A DNA stretch of 64,000 bases, from NCBI GenBank assembly GCA_036555585.1, contig DATBLE010000012.1, positions 124,001 to 188,000 on the forward strand, in the 5' to 3' direction. Below, in pieces: positions 24,246 through 32,789 of the stretch. Numbering within the stretch: the first letter of the stretch is position 1; every line of letters starts with the position of its first letter. A program made the translations under genes and the position numbers. Source of the DNA: DATBLE01 sp036555585 (GTDB taxonomy: Bacteria; Actinomycetota; Thermoleophilia; Gaiellales; Gaiellaceae). The notes below the pieces were generated by a model. That model had not been told where the DNA came from. It saw nothing but the letters and a program-made list of their open reading frames with translations, and did not search any database.

Positions 24246-24994
24246 CGGACGAACTCCAGCGTCCGCTCGACCGCCTCGGCGGTTGCGGGCCGGTGCCAGC
24301 GGGCCACCGGGTCGGGCCGCTCGTCGAGTGCCCGACGGATCAGCGCCGTCCACTCCGAATCCAGGGCGTCGACGGCCCACTCCCCGGCCGCTCGTTTCGA
24401 GACGACGGTTCCGTGCTCCGCCGTCCAGAGCACGCGGCAGAGCGAGATGACGATGTAGGGCTGCTGCCAGGCGTTCATGACCTGCAGCGAACACGCCCAG
24501 TCGACCCACTCCCGCGTCCGCGCGCGCGCCTCCTCCCGAAGGACGTCCGCCGGAACGGGATCGACGAGCTCCTTCGGATGCGGCCCGGCGAGCGAGATCC
24601 CGTGCTCGCGGAGCGTCCACCGGACGTACGAGGTGTTGCAGTGGTCGTCCCGGGCGAGCTCCTGCGAGCCGTGGTCGAGGAAGAGAAGCTTCGTCCGAGC
24701 CGGATCGGGCGTTCGCAACAGCTCGCGGTCGATGTAGGAGCCCTCGAGGTGCTGCGCCCAGCGATCCGGTATGAGGAAGAGGCGGCGGTGGAGGGCGTCC
24801 AGGGCGGGGCGCTCCGGCTCACCTACCTGCTCGCCGGTGACGACCAGCCAGTCGACGTCGCTCCACTCGTCTGCCTCGCCGAGGGCGAACGAGCCTTGCA
24901 GGTAGATCCCGACGAGATTGGAACCGAGCACCCCGGCGACTCCCGAGACGAGCTGGCGCAACACCTCGTCCAGCTCCGGGAACGGAGTCCACAT
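24221..24994 (-). CDS. Aminoglycoside adenylyltransferase-like nucleotidyltransferase
   Basis: 257 residues. The N-terminal nucleotidyltransferase core is GIYLQGSFALGEADEWSDVDWLVV (G-S pair and Asp-x-Asp metal ligands). The C-terminal helical domain resembles AadA-type adenylyltransferases (PYIVISLCRVLWTAEHGTVVSKRAAGEWA). Either antibiotic adenylylation or another small-molecule role is possible. ATG 24994 lies 7 nt after TACGCT, which overlaps the opposing hexamer of the hydrolase gene. Confidence 0.82.
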   Translation of the reverse strand: MWTPFPELDEVLRQLVSGVAGVLGSNLVGIYLQGSFALGEADEWSDVDWLVVTGEQVGEPERPALDALHRRLFLIPDRWAQHLEGSYIDRELLRTPDPARTKLLFLDHGSQELARDDHCNTSYVRWTLREHGISLAGPHPKELVDPVPADVLREEARARTREWVDWACSLQVMNAWQQPYIVISLCRVLWTAEHGTVVSKRAAGEWAVDALDSEWTALIRRALDERPDPVARWHRPATAEAVERTLEFVRYASSARS

Positions 24995-25001
24995 GCGCAC
25001 G

Positions 25002-25011
25002 AGCGTAGACT
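25002..25011. promoter_or_regulatory. Overlapping divergent -10 elements
   Basis: Minus-strand TACGCT (25002-25007) and plus-strand TAGACT (25006-25011) share two bases. Spacing is 7 nt to ATG 24994 on the minus strand and 6 nt to GTG 25018 on the plus strand. Only one polymerase could occupy this site at a time. Confidence 0.6.
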
Positions 25012-25017
25012 CCGCGC

Positions 25018-25908
25018 GTGGCGGCCGAGGGCACCATCCCCTACGCGGGCGGCGAGACCTGGTACCGCATCGTCGGCGACGGCGAGGAGCCCGGCAAACT
25101 GCCGCTCCTCTGCCTGCACGGAGGGCCGGGCGCGCTGCACGACTACCTCGAGCCGCTCGAGGCCCTCGCAACGACCGGCCGCCGCGTCGTCTTCTACGAC
25201 CAGATCGGCTGCGGCCGCTCCTGGACGGAGAGCAAGCCCGCGGACTTCTGGACGGTCGAGCTGTTCGTCCGCGAGGTCCAGGCGGTCCGGGACGCGCTCG
25301 CCCTCGACCGGATTCACCTGTTCGGCTCGTCCTGGGGCGGGATGCTGGCGATGGAGTACGCGCTGACGAAGCCGGCGGGGCTCGCGAGCCTCGTCCTCTC
25401 CTCGTCGCCCGCGAGCATCCCCGTGTGGGAGGCCGAGACGGGCCGGCTGCGCCGGGAGCTCCCGCCCGACGTCCAGGCCGTGCTCGACGAGCAGGAGGCG
25501 GCCGGCACGATCGACTCGCCCGAGTACGAGGCCGCGACGATGGAGTTCTACAGGCGCCATGTCTGCCGGGTCGACCCGTTCCCCGACTACGTGCTCCGCA
25601 CCTTCGCCGGGCTGCAGGAGCACCCCGAGGTCTACCTGACCATGCAGGGCCCGAACGAGTTCGTGATCACCGGGACGCTGAAGACGTGGGACATCACCGG
25701 CCGCCTCGGCGAGATCGAGGCTCCAACGCTGATCACCACCGGCGCGCACGACGAGTTCACGCCGGTCCAGGCCCAGGCGCTGAACGCAGGGATCGAGGGC
25801 TCCGAGCTCGTCTCGTTCGAGGACGCGTCGCACATGCAGTTCGCCGAGAGGCCCGAGCGCTACCGCGAGGTGGTCGCGGGCTTTCTCGACCACGTCGAGC
25901 GGGGGTAG
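25018..25908 (+). CDS. Proline iminopeptidase-like alpha/beta hydrolase
   Basis: 296 residues. The oxyanion motif LCLHGGPGALHDY and DQIGCGRS are typical of proline iminopeptidases (S33). Nucleophile Ser lies in GSSWGGMLAMEYA, acid in TGAHDEFTP and His in DASHMQFAE. Likely an intracellular aminopeptidase or amide hydrolase. Its TAG stop is part of the TAGGAT hexamer of the next gene. Confidence 0.88.
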   Translation: MAAEGTIPYAGGETWYRIVGDGEEPGKLPLLCLHGGPGALHDYLEPLEALATTGRRVVFYDQIGCGRSWTESKPADFWTVELFVREVQAVRDALALDRIHLFGSSWGGMLAMEYALTKPAGLASLVLSSSPASIPVWEAETGRLRRELPPDVQAVLDEQEAAGTIDSPEYEAATMEFYRRHVCRVDPFPDYVLRTFAGLQEHPEVYLTMQGPNEFVITGTLKTWDITGRLGEIEAPTLITTGAHDEFTPVQAQALNAGIEGSELVSFEDASHMQFAERPERYREVVAGFLDHVERG

Positions 25909-25911
25909 GAT
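25906..25911 (+). promoter_or_regulatory. Leaderless -10 (TAGGAT) for cbs
   Basis: TAGGAT, then 8 nt, then GTG 25920. The hexamer includes the stop codon of the preceding gene. Confidence 0.45.
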
Positions 25912-25919
25912 CGAACCGG

Positions 25920-27302
25920 GTGGAACGCGAGTTCCCGACCCTCCTCGACCTGATCGGCTCGACGCCGATCGTCCGTCTCCAGCACATCGGCCGGGAGCTC
26001 GGCTGCACCCTGCTCGCCAAGCTCGAGTACCTGAACCCGGGCGGCTCGAACAAGGACCGGATCGCGCTCAGCATGATCGAGCAGGCCGAGCGCACCGGGA
26101 GGTTGAAGCCGGGCGGGACGATCGTCGAGCCGACCTCGGGCAACACGGGCGTCGGGCTCGCCCTCGCCGCGGCGATCAAGGGCTACAAGATGATCTTCGT
26201 CGTCCCGGACAAGGTCGCGCCCGAGAAGATCGCGCTGCTGCGCGCGTTCGGCGCCGACGTCGTCATCTGCCCGACGGCGGTGGATCCCGACTCGCCCGAG
26301 AGCTACTACCTCGTCTCCGACCGCCTGGCCGAGGAGATCCCGGGCGCCTACAAGCCCGACCAGTACTCGAACCCGGGGAACCCGGACGCGCACTACCGGA
26401 CGACCGGCCCCGAGATCTGGGAGCAGGTCGGCGACGAGCTCGACGTGGTCGTGATCAGCGTCGGCACGGGCGGCTCGATCACCGGCACGGCGCGCTATCT
26501 GAAGGAACGGAAGCCGGACCTGGTCGTGGTCGGCGCCGACCCGGAGGGCTCGATCTACTCCGGCGGCCCGGTGCACCCCTACCTGGTCGAGGGGATCGGC
26601 AAGGACGGCTTCCCGGAGAGCTTCGACCCGTCGGTCGTCGACGAGTACGTGCGCGTCTCCGACCGCGACTCGTTCCTGACGACTCGGCGGCTCGCGCGCC
26701 GGGAGGGGATCCTGGCGGGCGGCTCGGGCGGGACGTCGGTGTTCGCGATGCTCGAGGTGGCGAAGCGGCGCGGCCCGGGGACGACGATCCTGACGACGAT
26801 CCCCGACGGCGGGCGCGGCTACCTGTCCAAGATCTACGACGACAACTGGATGCTCGAGCACGGCTTCCTCGAGCGCCACGGCCCCCCGGACACCGTCGAG
26901 CAGGTGCTCACGTTCAAGCACGCCGAGAACGGCGTCCCCGACCTGGTCACCTGCGAGCCGCACGAGAAGCTCGGCGCGGCGATCGAGCTGATGCAGCGCT
27001 ACGGGATCTCGCAGCTGCCCGTCGTCCGGAACGCGCCCGCCGAGACCCTCGCCGACGTGATCGGCTCGCTCAACGAACGGACGCTGCTCGACCGCATCTT
27101 CCGCAACCCGGATGCGCTCGGCGAGGACGTCGCCGCCGCGATGCAGCCGCCGCTCGCCGCCGTCGACGTGCACGACTCGGTCGACGAGGTGTTCGCCGAC
27201 CTGCGCGAGCGCAACCAGGCCGTCGTGGTCGCGCGCGAGGGCAAGCCGCGGGCGGTGCTCACGCGGTCGGACCTGCTCGAGTACCTCGCCCACCGGCGGT
27301 AG
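25920..27302 (+). CDS. cbs: Cystathionine beta-synthase
   Basis: 460 residues. PLP-dependent catalytic core: PLP Lys in LNPGGSNKDR, TSGNTGVGLALAAA and the glycine loop VGTGGSITGTARYL. A pair of CBS domains follows from about residue 340 (LVTCEPHEKLGAAIELMQRYGISQLPVV and TRSDLLEYL). It condenses serine and homocysteine, the first step of reverse transsulfuration; the lyase/synthase partner is at 31545. O-acetylserine sulfhydrylase activity is possible, but the length and CBS pair favour this call. Confidence 0.93.
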   Translation: MEREFPTLLDLIGSTPIVRLQHIGRELGCTLLAKLEYLNPGGSNKDRIALSMIEQAERTGRLKPGGTIVEPTSGNTGVGLALAAAIKGYKMIFVVPDKVAPEKIALLRAFGADVVICPTAVDPDSPESYYLVSDRLAEEIPGAYKPDQYSNPGNPDAHYRTTGPEIWEQVGDELDVVVISVGTGGSITGTARYLKERKPDLVVVGADPEGSIYSGGPVHPYLVEGIGKDGFPESFDPSVVDEYVRVSDRDSFLTTRRLARREGILAGGSGGTSVFAMLEVAKRRGPGTTILTTIPDGGRGYLSKIYDDNWMLEHGFLERHGPPDTVEQVLTFKHAENGVPDLVTCEPHEKLGAAIELMQRYGISQLPVVRNAPAETLADVIGSLNERTLLDRIFRNPDALGEDVAAAMQPPLAAVDVHDSVDEVFADLRERNQAVVVAREGKPRAVLTRSDLLEYLAHRR

Positions 27303-27304
27303 GC

Positions 27305-27904
27305 GTGCGTCTCTACAACTCGCAGCTCTCCGGAAACTGCTGGAAGGTGCGGCAGATCCTGGCGCTGCGCGGGCTCGACTACGAGCGGGTCGAGGTCGAC
27401 GTCTTCGACCGCTCGAACCGGCCGGAGCTCCTGGGCGGCAAGAACCCGGCGTTACGCGTGCCGACGCTCGAGCTCGACGACGGCGAGCACCTCGCAGAAT
27501 CGAACGCGATCCTCTGGTACTTCGGCGACGGCTCGCCCTACGTGCCGGCCGACCGGCTGGAGCGGGCCCGCGTCCTGCAGTGGATGTTTTTCGAGCAGTA
27601 CGAGCTGGAGCCGACGGTCGCGGTGGCGCGGTTCTGGATCACGCTGCTCGGCAAGCGCGAGCAGCACGCCGCCGAGCTCGAGTCGAAGTGGCGCGCCGGC
27701 AACCGTGCGCTCGCGGCGCTGGACGGCCACCTGGACGGCCGCGAATGGCTCGTCGGCGACACGCCCACGATCGCGGACATCTCGCTGTACGCGTACACGC
27801 ACCTGGCGGCGGAAGGCGGCTTCGACCTCGCGCTCTATCCACACGTGCAGGCGTGGATCGAGCGTGTCGCCTCCTCGCCGGGCTACGTACCGCTCGACGC
27901 GTAG
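27305..27904 (+). CDS. Glutathione S-transferase family protein
   Basis: 199 residues. N-terminal thioredoxin-like domain (RLYNSQLSGNCWKVRQILALRG, NPALRVPTLELDDG, LAESNAILWYF) and C-terminal helical domain (WLVGDTPTIADISLYAYTH). The active position is likely Ser or Cys in SGNCW. Cosubstrate thiol in an actinobacterium is uncertain. It starts 2 bases after cbs with GTG, so it is in the same operon. Confidence 0.88.
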   Translation: MRLYNSQLSGNCWKVRQILALRGLDYERVEVDVFDRSNRPELLGGKNPALRVPTLELDDGEHLAESNAILWYFGDGSPYVPADRLERARVLQWMFFEQYELEPTVAVARFWITLLGKREQHAAELESKWRAGNRALAALDGHLDGREWLVGDTPTIADISLYAYTHLAAEGGFDLALYPHVQAWIERVASSPGYVPLDA

Positions 27905-28890
27905 AGCACCACCGTCGCGACGGCCAGCGCCGCGGCCACCACGGGGACGAGGCGCCGCTCGTGTGCGCGCACACCGGCCAGCTCGCCGGCGAGGAGCGTC
28001 GCGACCGATCCGTGCTCGGTCGCCAGAGCGCCGACCGAGACGCCCGCCAGCGCGGCGTACGCCGCGGGCCCGCTCAGCGTGGCCGCGATCGCCGCGGAGG
28101 CCGGGAGGTTGTTCACGGTTGCCGCGACAGCCGCCGTGACCGCCGCGACCCCCAGCGACACGCCCAGCCCGCTCGACCGGATCCCGGGCACGTGCCTGGC
28201 CACCGGGATCAGGACGACTAGCAGCGCGGAGAGCTGGAGGCCGAGCCGTGCGACCGCGCCGAGCCCGGCACCGACGCGCACCTGCGTCGGCGCAGCACGG
28301 CTCCACTCGGCGCCGCGCCCGAGCCAGGCGGCGCCGGCGGCACAGATGACGGCAGCCCCGACGGCGGCGGGCAGCGCACGCAGCGTGTAGGCGCCGAGGC
28401 CCTCGTCGAGGCGTGCGAGGACGACGAGGTTTGTCGGGTTTCCCTCCGGCAAGCCGAGCGAGAAGGCGTTCGCGACGGCGACCATGCCGAGCAGGAGCGG
28501 CCGCACGGCCGCTCCGCGCCGCCCGAGCTCGAGCACGACCGGCACGAGCAGCACGACCGCCCCGTCCAGCGAGACGAGCGCCGTCGCGGCCGCGCTGCTC
28601 AGGCAGACGAGGACGTAGAGGAGCGCGGGACGCCGGCGGGCTCGGCGGGCAAGCGCCTCCGCGACACGGGCAGCGAGCCCGAGCCGGACGGCGAGAGCGG
28701 ACAGCCCCACCGCGACGGCCAGGAATCCGATCGCAGGCCCCGTGGCGGCCACCGACGCCACGAGCGAGCCGGCCCCGAGGAGGACGGCGAAGGCCGCCGT
28801 CGCGACGACGACGGCCGTCGCCGCCCACGAGCGCGGCCGGACGACCGTGACGGTGACGGCTGCAGCTGCGAGAATCACGTCGATAACCAA
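27883..28890 (-). CDS. ArsB/NhaD-superfamily permease
   Basis: 335 residues, about ten membrane helices, with the ion-transporter motifs SLDGAVVLLVPVVLE and LGLPEGNPTNLVV and the second-half NNLPASAAIAATL. Substrates in this superfamily include arsenite, Na+/H+ and dicarboxylates. It is short (arsB is about 430) and lacks an evident first helix pair, so its function is open. The start is TTG 28890; GTG 28878 is an alternative. Divergent from a MarR regulator. Confidence 0.75.
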   Translation of the reverse strand: MVIDVILAAAAVTVTVVRPRSWAATAVVVATAAFAVLLGAGSLVASVAATGPAIGFLAVAVGLSALAVRLGLAARVAEALARRARRRPALLYVLVCLSSAAATALVSLDGAVVLLVPVVLELGRRGAAVRPLLLGMVAVANAFSLGLPEGNPTNLVVLARLDEGLGAYTLRALPAAVGAAVICAAGAAWLGRGAEWSRAAPTQVRVGAGLGAVARLGLQLSALLVVLIPVARHVPGIRSSGLGVSLGVAAVTAAVAATVNNLPASAAIAATLSGPAAYAALAGVSVGALATEHGSVATLLAGELAGVRAHERRLVPVVAAALAVATVVLYASSGT

Positions 28891-28891
28891 G

Positions 28892-28904
28892 CTTGACTGT
28901 CAAG
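28892..28904. promoter_or_regulatory. Putative MarR operator
   Basis: Perfect palindrome CTTGACTGTCAAG midway between the permease (start 28890) and MarR gene (start 28917). Likely binding site of the MarR protein controlling both. Confidence 0.55.
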
Positions 28905-28916
28905 TTTACTTAACTG

Positions 28917-29399
28917 ATGACTCCCAAACCCGTTCACGATGCAGCGGAGGCATTGGTGGCGACGGCGCCGCTCGCGACGCGCTGGATCCAGCGGTTGCTC
29001 GGCGCACACCAGCCTCCGCTCACCGTGGCGCAGTTCCTCGCCCTCCGCGCGGTCGATGACGGCCAGGTCGCCGCGGCCGACCTGGCCCGGCGAACCGGCG
29101 TCTCGGGAGCGGCCGTCTCCCAGCTGCTGGCCGAGCTCGAGCGCGAAGGCCTGCTCGAACGGGCTCCCGCCGCCGCCGACCGGAGGCGGCTCGAGCTCGC
29201 GCTCACCGGCCGAGGGCGGCGAACCCTGGCCTCGGCGCAAGCACGGCTCCGGACGCAGATCGGCGAGCTCCTGGCCGCCGTCCCGCGTCCCGAGGCGGAC
29301 GCCCTCGCGCGCGCGCTCGGTCACGTCGAGAGCCTGCTTGCCGGCACTCCTCCGCCGCGCCGCCCGCCGCCGAAACATCCGCCGCCGCACCGGCGTTGA
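28917..29399 (+). CDS. MarR-family transcriptional regulator
   Basis: 160 residues. Winged helix: LTVAQFLALRAV, VAAADLARRTGVSGAAVSQLLAELEREGLLER, then the wing APAAADRRRLELALTGRGRR. The tail is proline-rich and basic (PPPRRPPPKHPPPHRR). Divergent from the ArsB/NhaD-like permease with a palindrome between, and 8 bases before the first glycosylase-like gene, so it may control both permease and DNA-repair-like genes. Confidence 0.88.
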   Translation: MTPKPVHDAAEALVATAPLATRWIQRLLGAHQPPLTVAQFLALRAVDDGQVAAADLARRTGVSGAAVSQLLAELEREGLLERAPAAADRRRLELALTGRGRRTLASAQARLRTQIGELLAAVPRPEADALARALGHVESLLAGTPPPRRPPPKHPPPHRR

Positions 29400-29407
29400 C
29401 TACCGGC

Positions 29408-30550
29408 ATGGAGACGGTCTCGCTCGGGCAGCTGCGGCGCTACGTGGTCTCGCACCAGCGCTACGCGACCCGGTTCCGGCGCGCGCGGGCAGACGACGTC
29501 GCCGAGGCGATCCGCCGCCTCGGGTGCGTGCAGCTCGACTCGATCTCGACCGTCGGCCGGGCGCACCGGCTGACGCTCGGCTCGCGGATCGGGGCGTACC
29601 CGGAGCCGGCCGTCTCGCGACTCCTGAAGGCGGGGCGGATCTTCGAGTACTGGGCGCACGAGGCCTGCCTCGTGCCGATCGAGGACTATCCGCTCTTCAA
29701 GCGGCGGATGGAGCACCTCCGCGAGCGCCACTGGTGGGGCCGCGAGCACGACCACGACCCCGAGGTGAAGGAGCGGGTGCTCGACGCGCTGCGCACGAAC
29801 GGGGCGCTGCCGACCCGGTTCTTCGAGGGCGGCGGCGGAGGCGGCATGTGGAACTGGAAGCCGGAGAAGCGGATCCTCGAGGACCTGTTCGCGGCGGGCG
29901 AGGTGGTCGTCGCCGGCCGGGACGGCTTCCAGCGGCTCTACGACCTGCCGGAGCGCGTGATCCCGCGCGAGCAGCTGGAGGCGCCGGTGCCGTCGGAGGA
30001 GGAGTTCCGGCGCGGGTACGCCCTGCGGGCGGTGCAGGGCCGCGGCGCCCTGACCGAATCGGGCATCGCAAAGCACTGCCGGTTCCAGGGCGGCGTCAAG
30101 GCGATGCGTCCGATCGTGGACGGCCTCGTCGCGGAGGGGCTCGTGCGCCGGGTGGCGGTCGACGACGGCGGCCCACCGGTGGTCGTACCGGCGGGCGCCG
30201 AGCTCGACGGAGCGCCGGCCGGTGGCGTCCTCGTCTGCCCGTTCGACAACCTCGTCTGGGACCGGGCGTTCCTCGAGCGGATCTTCGGCTTCGTCCACGT
30301 GATCGAGGTCTACAAGCCGGCGCCCCAGCGGCTGTACGGCTACTACGTGCTGCCGTTCCTCTACGGCGACCGGCTGGTCGGGCGGGCGGACCTGAAGGCC
30401 GACCGAGCCGAGGGCGTCCTGCGCGTCCGCGCGTTCCACCTGGAGCCGAAGGTGCGCCGCTCGGGCGCGCTCGAGGCTGCGCTCGAGCGGGCGCTGGACC
30501 GCCTGACGCGCGTGCTCGAGCTCGAGCGGGTCGCCTGGTCGCTCTCGTGA
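29408..30550 (+). CDS. AlkX/YcaQ-type winged-helix DNA glycosylase, copy 1
   Basis: 380 residues of the HTH_42 family (AlkZ/YcaQ). The catalytic Q-x-D motif sits in LGCVQLDSISTVGRAH, the form typical of YcaQ (AlkX), which unhooks interstrand crosslinks and removes alkylated purines. FEYWAHEACLVPIEDYPLF, RRMEHLRERHWWG and the beta-rich YGYYVLPFLYGDRLVGRADLKADR are family segments. ATG 29408 is chosen over TTG 29396. The 3' end overlaps copy 2 as GTGA. Confidence 0.85.
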   Translation: METVSLGQLRRYVVSHQRYATRFRRARADDVAEAIRRLGCVQLDSISTVGRAHRLTLGSRIGAYPEPAVSRLLKAGRIFEYWAHEACLVPIEDYPLFKRRMEHLRERHWWGREHDHDPEVKERVLDALRTNGALPTRFFEGGGGGGMWNWKPEKRILEDLFAAGEVVVAGRDGFQRLYDLPERVIPREQLEAPVPSEEEFRRGYALRAVQGRGALTESGIAKHCRFQGGVKAMRPIVDGLVAEGLVRRVAVDDGGPPVVVPAGAELDGAPAGGVLVCPFDNLVWDRAFLERIFGFVHVIEVYKPAPQRLYGYYVLPFLYGDRLVGRADLKADRAEGVLRVRAFHLEPKVRRSGALEAALERALDRLTRVLELERVAWSLS

Positions 30551-31545
30551 ACGAGGTCTCGCCCGACGAGGCACGGCGAATCGCGGTTCGGGCGCAGCTC
30601 CTCGACGGCTCGGCGAGCCGGGTGCTCGACACCGTGCGCCAGCTCGGCTTCCTCCAGGTCGACCCGATCTCGACAGTCGCGCCGCCACAGTACCTCGTCC
30701 TCTGGAGCCGCCTCGGCCCATACGACCGGGCCGAGCTCGACCGGCTGCTGTGGCGGGAGCGCAAGCTGGTCGAGCTCGACGCGTTCGTCTACCCGGTCGA
30801 GGACCTGTCGCTGCTGCTGGCACGGGCGCGGCGGCGGCGAGAGGACAACGCGCTGGAGCGCCGGATCCGGTCGTTCCTCGAGGAGAACGCAGCGATCCGC
30901 CGGTACGTGCTGCGCGAGCTCGACCGGCGCGGGCCGCTGCTGTCGCGGGAGATCGAGGATCACGCGACCACGAAACGCGAGCCGCACGCCTGGTGGGGCC
31001 AGCGGAAGATGGCGCTGATGCTGATGATCCTCAACGACCGCGGCGAGGTGGCGGTCGTCGGCCGGCAGCAGGGTCAGCGCCGCTGGGATCTCGCCGAGCG
31101 GTGGTACCCGGCGGTCGAGCGCGTCCCCTGGCCCGAGGCGCGCCGCCGGCTGGAGGAGAGGCGGCTGCGCTCGCAGGGTGTCCGCCTCGAGCAAGGCCGC
31201 TGGCTCGCGCATCCGGAGGCGGTCGACGGGCCGGTCCCGCCGCGGCGGGTGACCTTCCTCTCCCCCTTCGACCGGCTCGTCCACGACCGGGATCGCGCCG
31301 AGGCGCTCTGGAGCTTTCGCTATCGGCTCGAGATGTACGTGCCGAAGGCGAAGCGCGAGTACGGCTACTACGTCCTGCCGATCCTGCGCGGCGACCGGAT
31401 CGTGGGCCGGATCGAGCCCGTCCACGACCGGAAGGCGGGGCTCCTGCACGTCCGCAACGTGTGGTGGGAGGAGGGCGCGCGTCCCGTACCGCTCGACAGG
31501 CCCCTGAAGAGTCTCGCGCGCTGGCTCGGAGCTACGATCGCCTGA
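30547..31545 (+). CDS. AlkX/YcaQ-type winged-helix DNA glycosylase, copy 2
   Basis: 332 residues, paralogous to the preceding gene. Q-x-D in LGFLQVDPISTVAPPQ, HAWWGQRKMALMLMILNDRGEVAVVG and YGYYVLPILRGDRIVGRIEPVHDRK. GTG 30547 overlaps the first copy's stop, so they are coupled. The two copies share only moderate identity, suggesting divided roles (different lesions) and not a recent duplication. The stop shares a base with the next gene's ATG. Confidence 0.85.
   Translation: MNEVSPDEARRIAVRAQLLDGSASRVLDTVRQLGFLQVDPISTVAPPQYLVLWSRLGPYDRAELDRLLWRERKLVELDAFVYPVEDLSLLLARARRRREDNALERRIRSFLEENAAIRRYVLRELDRRGPLLSREIEDHATTKREPHAWWGQRKMALMLMILNDRGEVAVVGRQQGQRRWDLAERWYPAVERVPWPEARRRLEERRLRSQGVRLEQGRWLAHPEAVDGPVPPRRVTFLSPFDRLVHDRDRAEALWSFRYRLEMYVPKAKREYGYYVLPILRGDRIVGRIEPVHDRKAGLLHVRNVWWEEGARPVPLDRPLKSLARWLGATIA
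31533..31538 (+). promoter_or_regulatory. Leaderless -10 (TACGAT) for metB-like gene
   Basis: TACGAT, then CGCCTG, then ATG 31545, inside the end of the glycosylase gene. Confidence 0.55.
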
Positions 31546-32678
31546 TGGACTTCGAGACCCGCGCGATCCACGAGGGACAGGAGCCGGATCCCGCGACCGG
31601 CGCCGTCACGGTCCCGATCTACCAGACGTCGACGTACGTCCAGGAGGCGGTCGGCGAGCACAAGGGCTACGACTACTCGCGGACGGCGAACCCGACGCGG
31701 CGCGCGCTCGAGACCTGCCTCGCGTCGCTGGAAGGCGCGGAGTACGGCTTCGCCTTCGGGTCGGGGATGGCTGCGACCACGACGGTGATGCACCTCGTCT
31801 CGCCGGGGGATCGCGTCGTGGCCGTGAACGACGTCTACGGCGGCACCTACCGGCTCTTCGCGAAGGTGTACGAGCCGAAGGGCTACCGGTTCGACTTCGC
31901 CGCGTACGGCCGAGTCGCAGAGGCGATCGACGAGCACACGCGGCTCGTGTGGCTCGAGTCGCCGACGAACCCGCTGCTGAACGTCGTCGACATCCGGGCG
32001 GTCGCAGACGCGGCCCACGCGGCCGGCGCGGTGGTCTGTGTCGACAACACGTTCGCGACGCCGTACCTCCAGCGGCCGCTCGAGCTCGGCGCCGACGTCG
32101 TCGTCCACTCGACGACCAAGTACCTCGGCGGCCACTCGGACCTCGTCGGCGGCTTCGCCGCGACCAACGATCCGACGGTCGCCGAGCGGCTGGCGTTCCT
32201 CCAGAACTCGCTCGGCGCGGTCCCGGGCCCGTTCGACGCCTGGCTCGTGCTGCGCGGGCTGAAGACGCTCGCGCTGCGGATGCAGCGGCACTGCGAGAAC
32301 GCGCGGGCGGTGGCGTCGTTCCTGAGCGATCATCCGGCAGTCGAGCGCGTGCTCTATCCGGGGCTTCCCGATCATCCCGGCCACGAGGTGGCGGCGCGAC
32401 AGATGTCCGACTTCGGCGGGATGGTCTCGTTCCTGGCGCCGAGCGTCGAGGACGCCGTCGGGCTCGTGGCGCGGACGCGGATCTGGAAGCTGGCCGAGAG
32501 CCTCGGCGGCGTCGAGAGCCTGATCGAGGTGCCGTCGGCGATGACGCACGCATCGACGGCGGACGCGCCGTTCGCCTCGCCGCCGAACCTCGTGCGGCTC
32601 TCGGTCGGGATCGAGTCCGCCGCCGACCTCGTCGCCGACCTCGAGGCCGCCCTGGTCCGCTCGGCGGCGACGGCCTAG
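31545..32678 (+). CDS. metB: Cystathionine gamma-synthase/lyase
   Basis: 377 residues of the Cys/Met PLP fold-type I family: TRAIHEGQEPDPATGAV, YDYSRTANPTRRALE, LWLESPTNP-like, CVDNTFATPYLQRPL and PLP Lys in HSTTKYLGGHSDLVGG. SLGGVESLIEVPSAMTH is typical. Sequence alone does not separate gamma-synthase from gamma-lyase; with cbs nearby, lyase action in reverse transsulfuration is equally likely. The symbol is therefore provisional. Confidence 0.88.
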   Translation: MDFETRAIHEGQEPDPATGAVTVPIYQTSTYVQEAVGEHKGYDYSRTANPTRRALETCLASLEGAEYGFAFGSGMAATTTVMHLVSPGDRVVAVNDVYGGTYRLFAKVYEPKGYRFDFAAYGRVAEAIDEHTRLVWLESPTNPLLNVVDIRAVADAAHAAGAVVCVDNTFATPYLQRPLELGADVVVHSTTKYLGGHSDLVGGFAATNDPTVAERLAFLQNSLGAVPGPFDAWLVLRGLKTLALRMQRHCENARAVASFLSDHPAVERVLYPGLPDHPGHEVAARQMSDFGGMVSFLAPSVEDAVGLVARTRIWKLAESLGGVESLIEVPSAMTHASTADAPFASPPNLVRLSVGIESAADLVADLEAALVRSAATA

Positions 32679-32789
32679 TCCGTTCCGGCGCTCCGGGGCG
32701 TTATCCACAACCAGCGCCTGGCACCAGCGGTGTGACAAGTGTGTAACGACTCGTCCACAGGTCGGCGTTCCCGCTGGGAGAATCGGCAC

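Noticed and set aside
32701..32709. A perfect DnaA-box-like TTATCCACA
   Set aside because: A single box without a cluster, AT-rich element or dnaA/dnaN nearby is not evidence of an origin.
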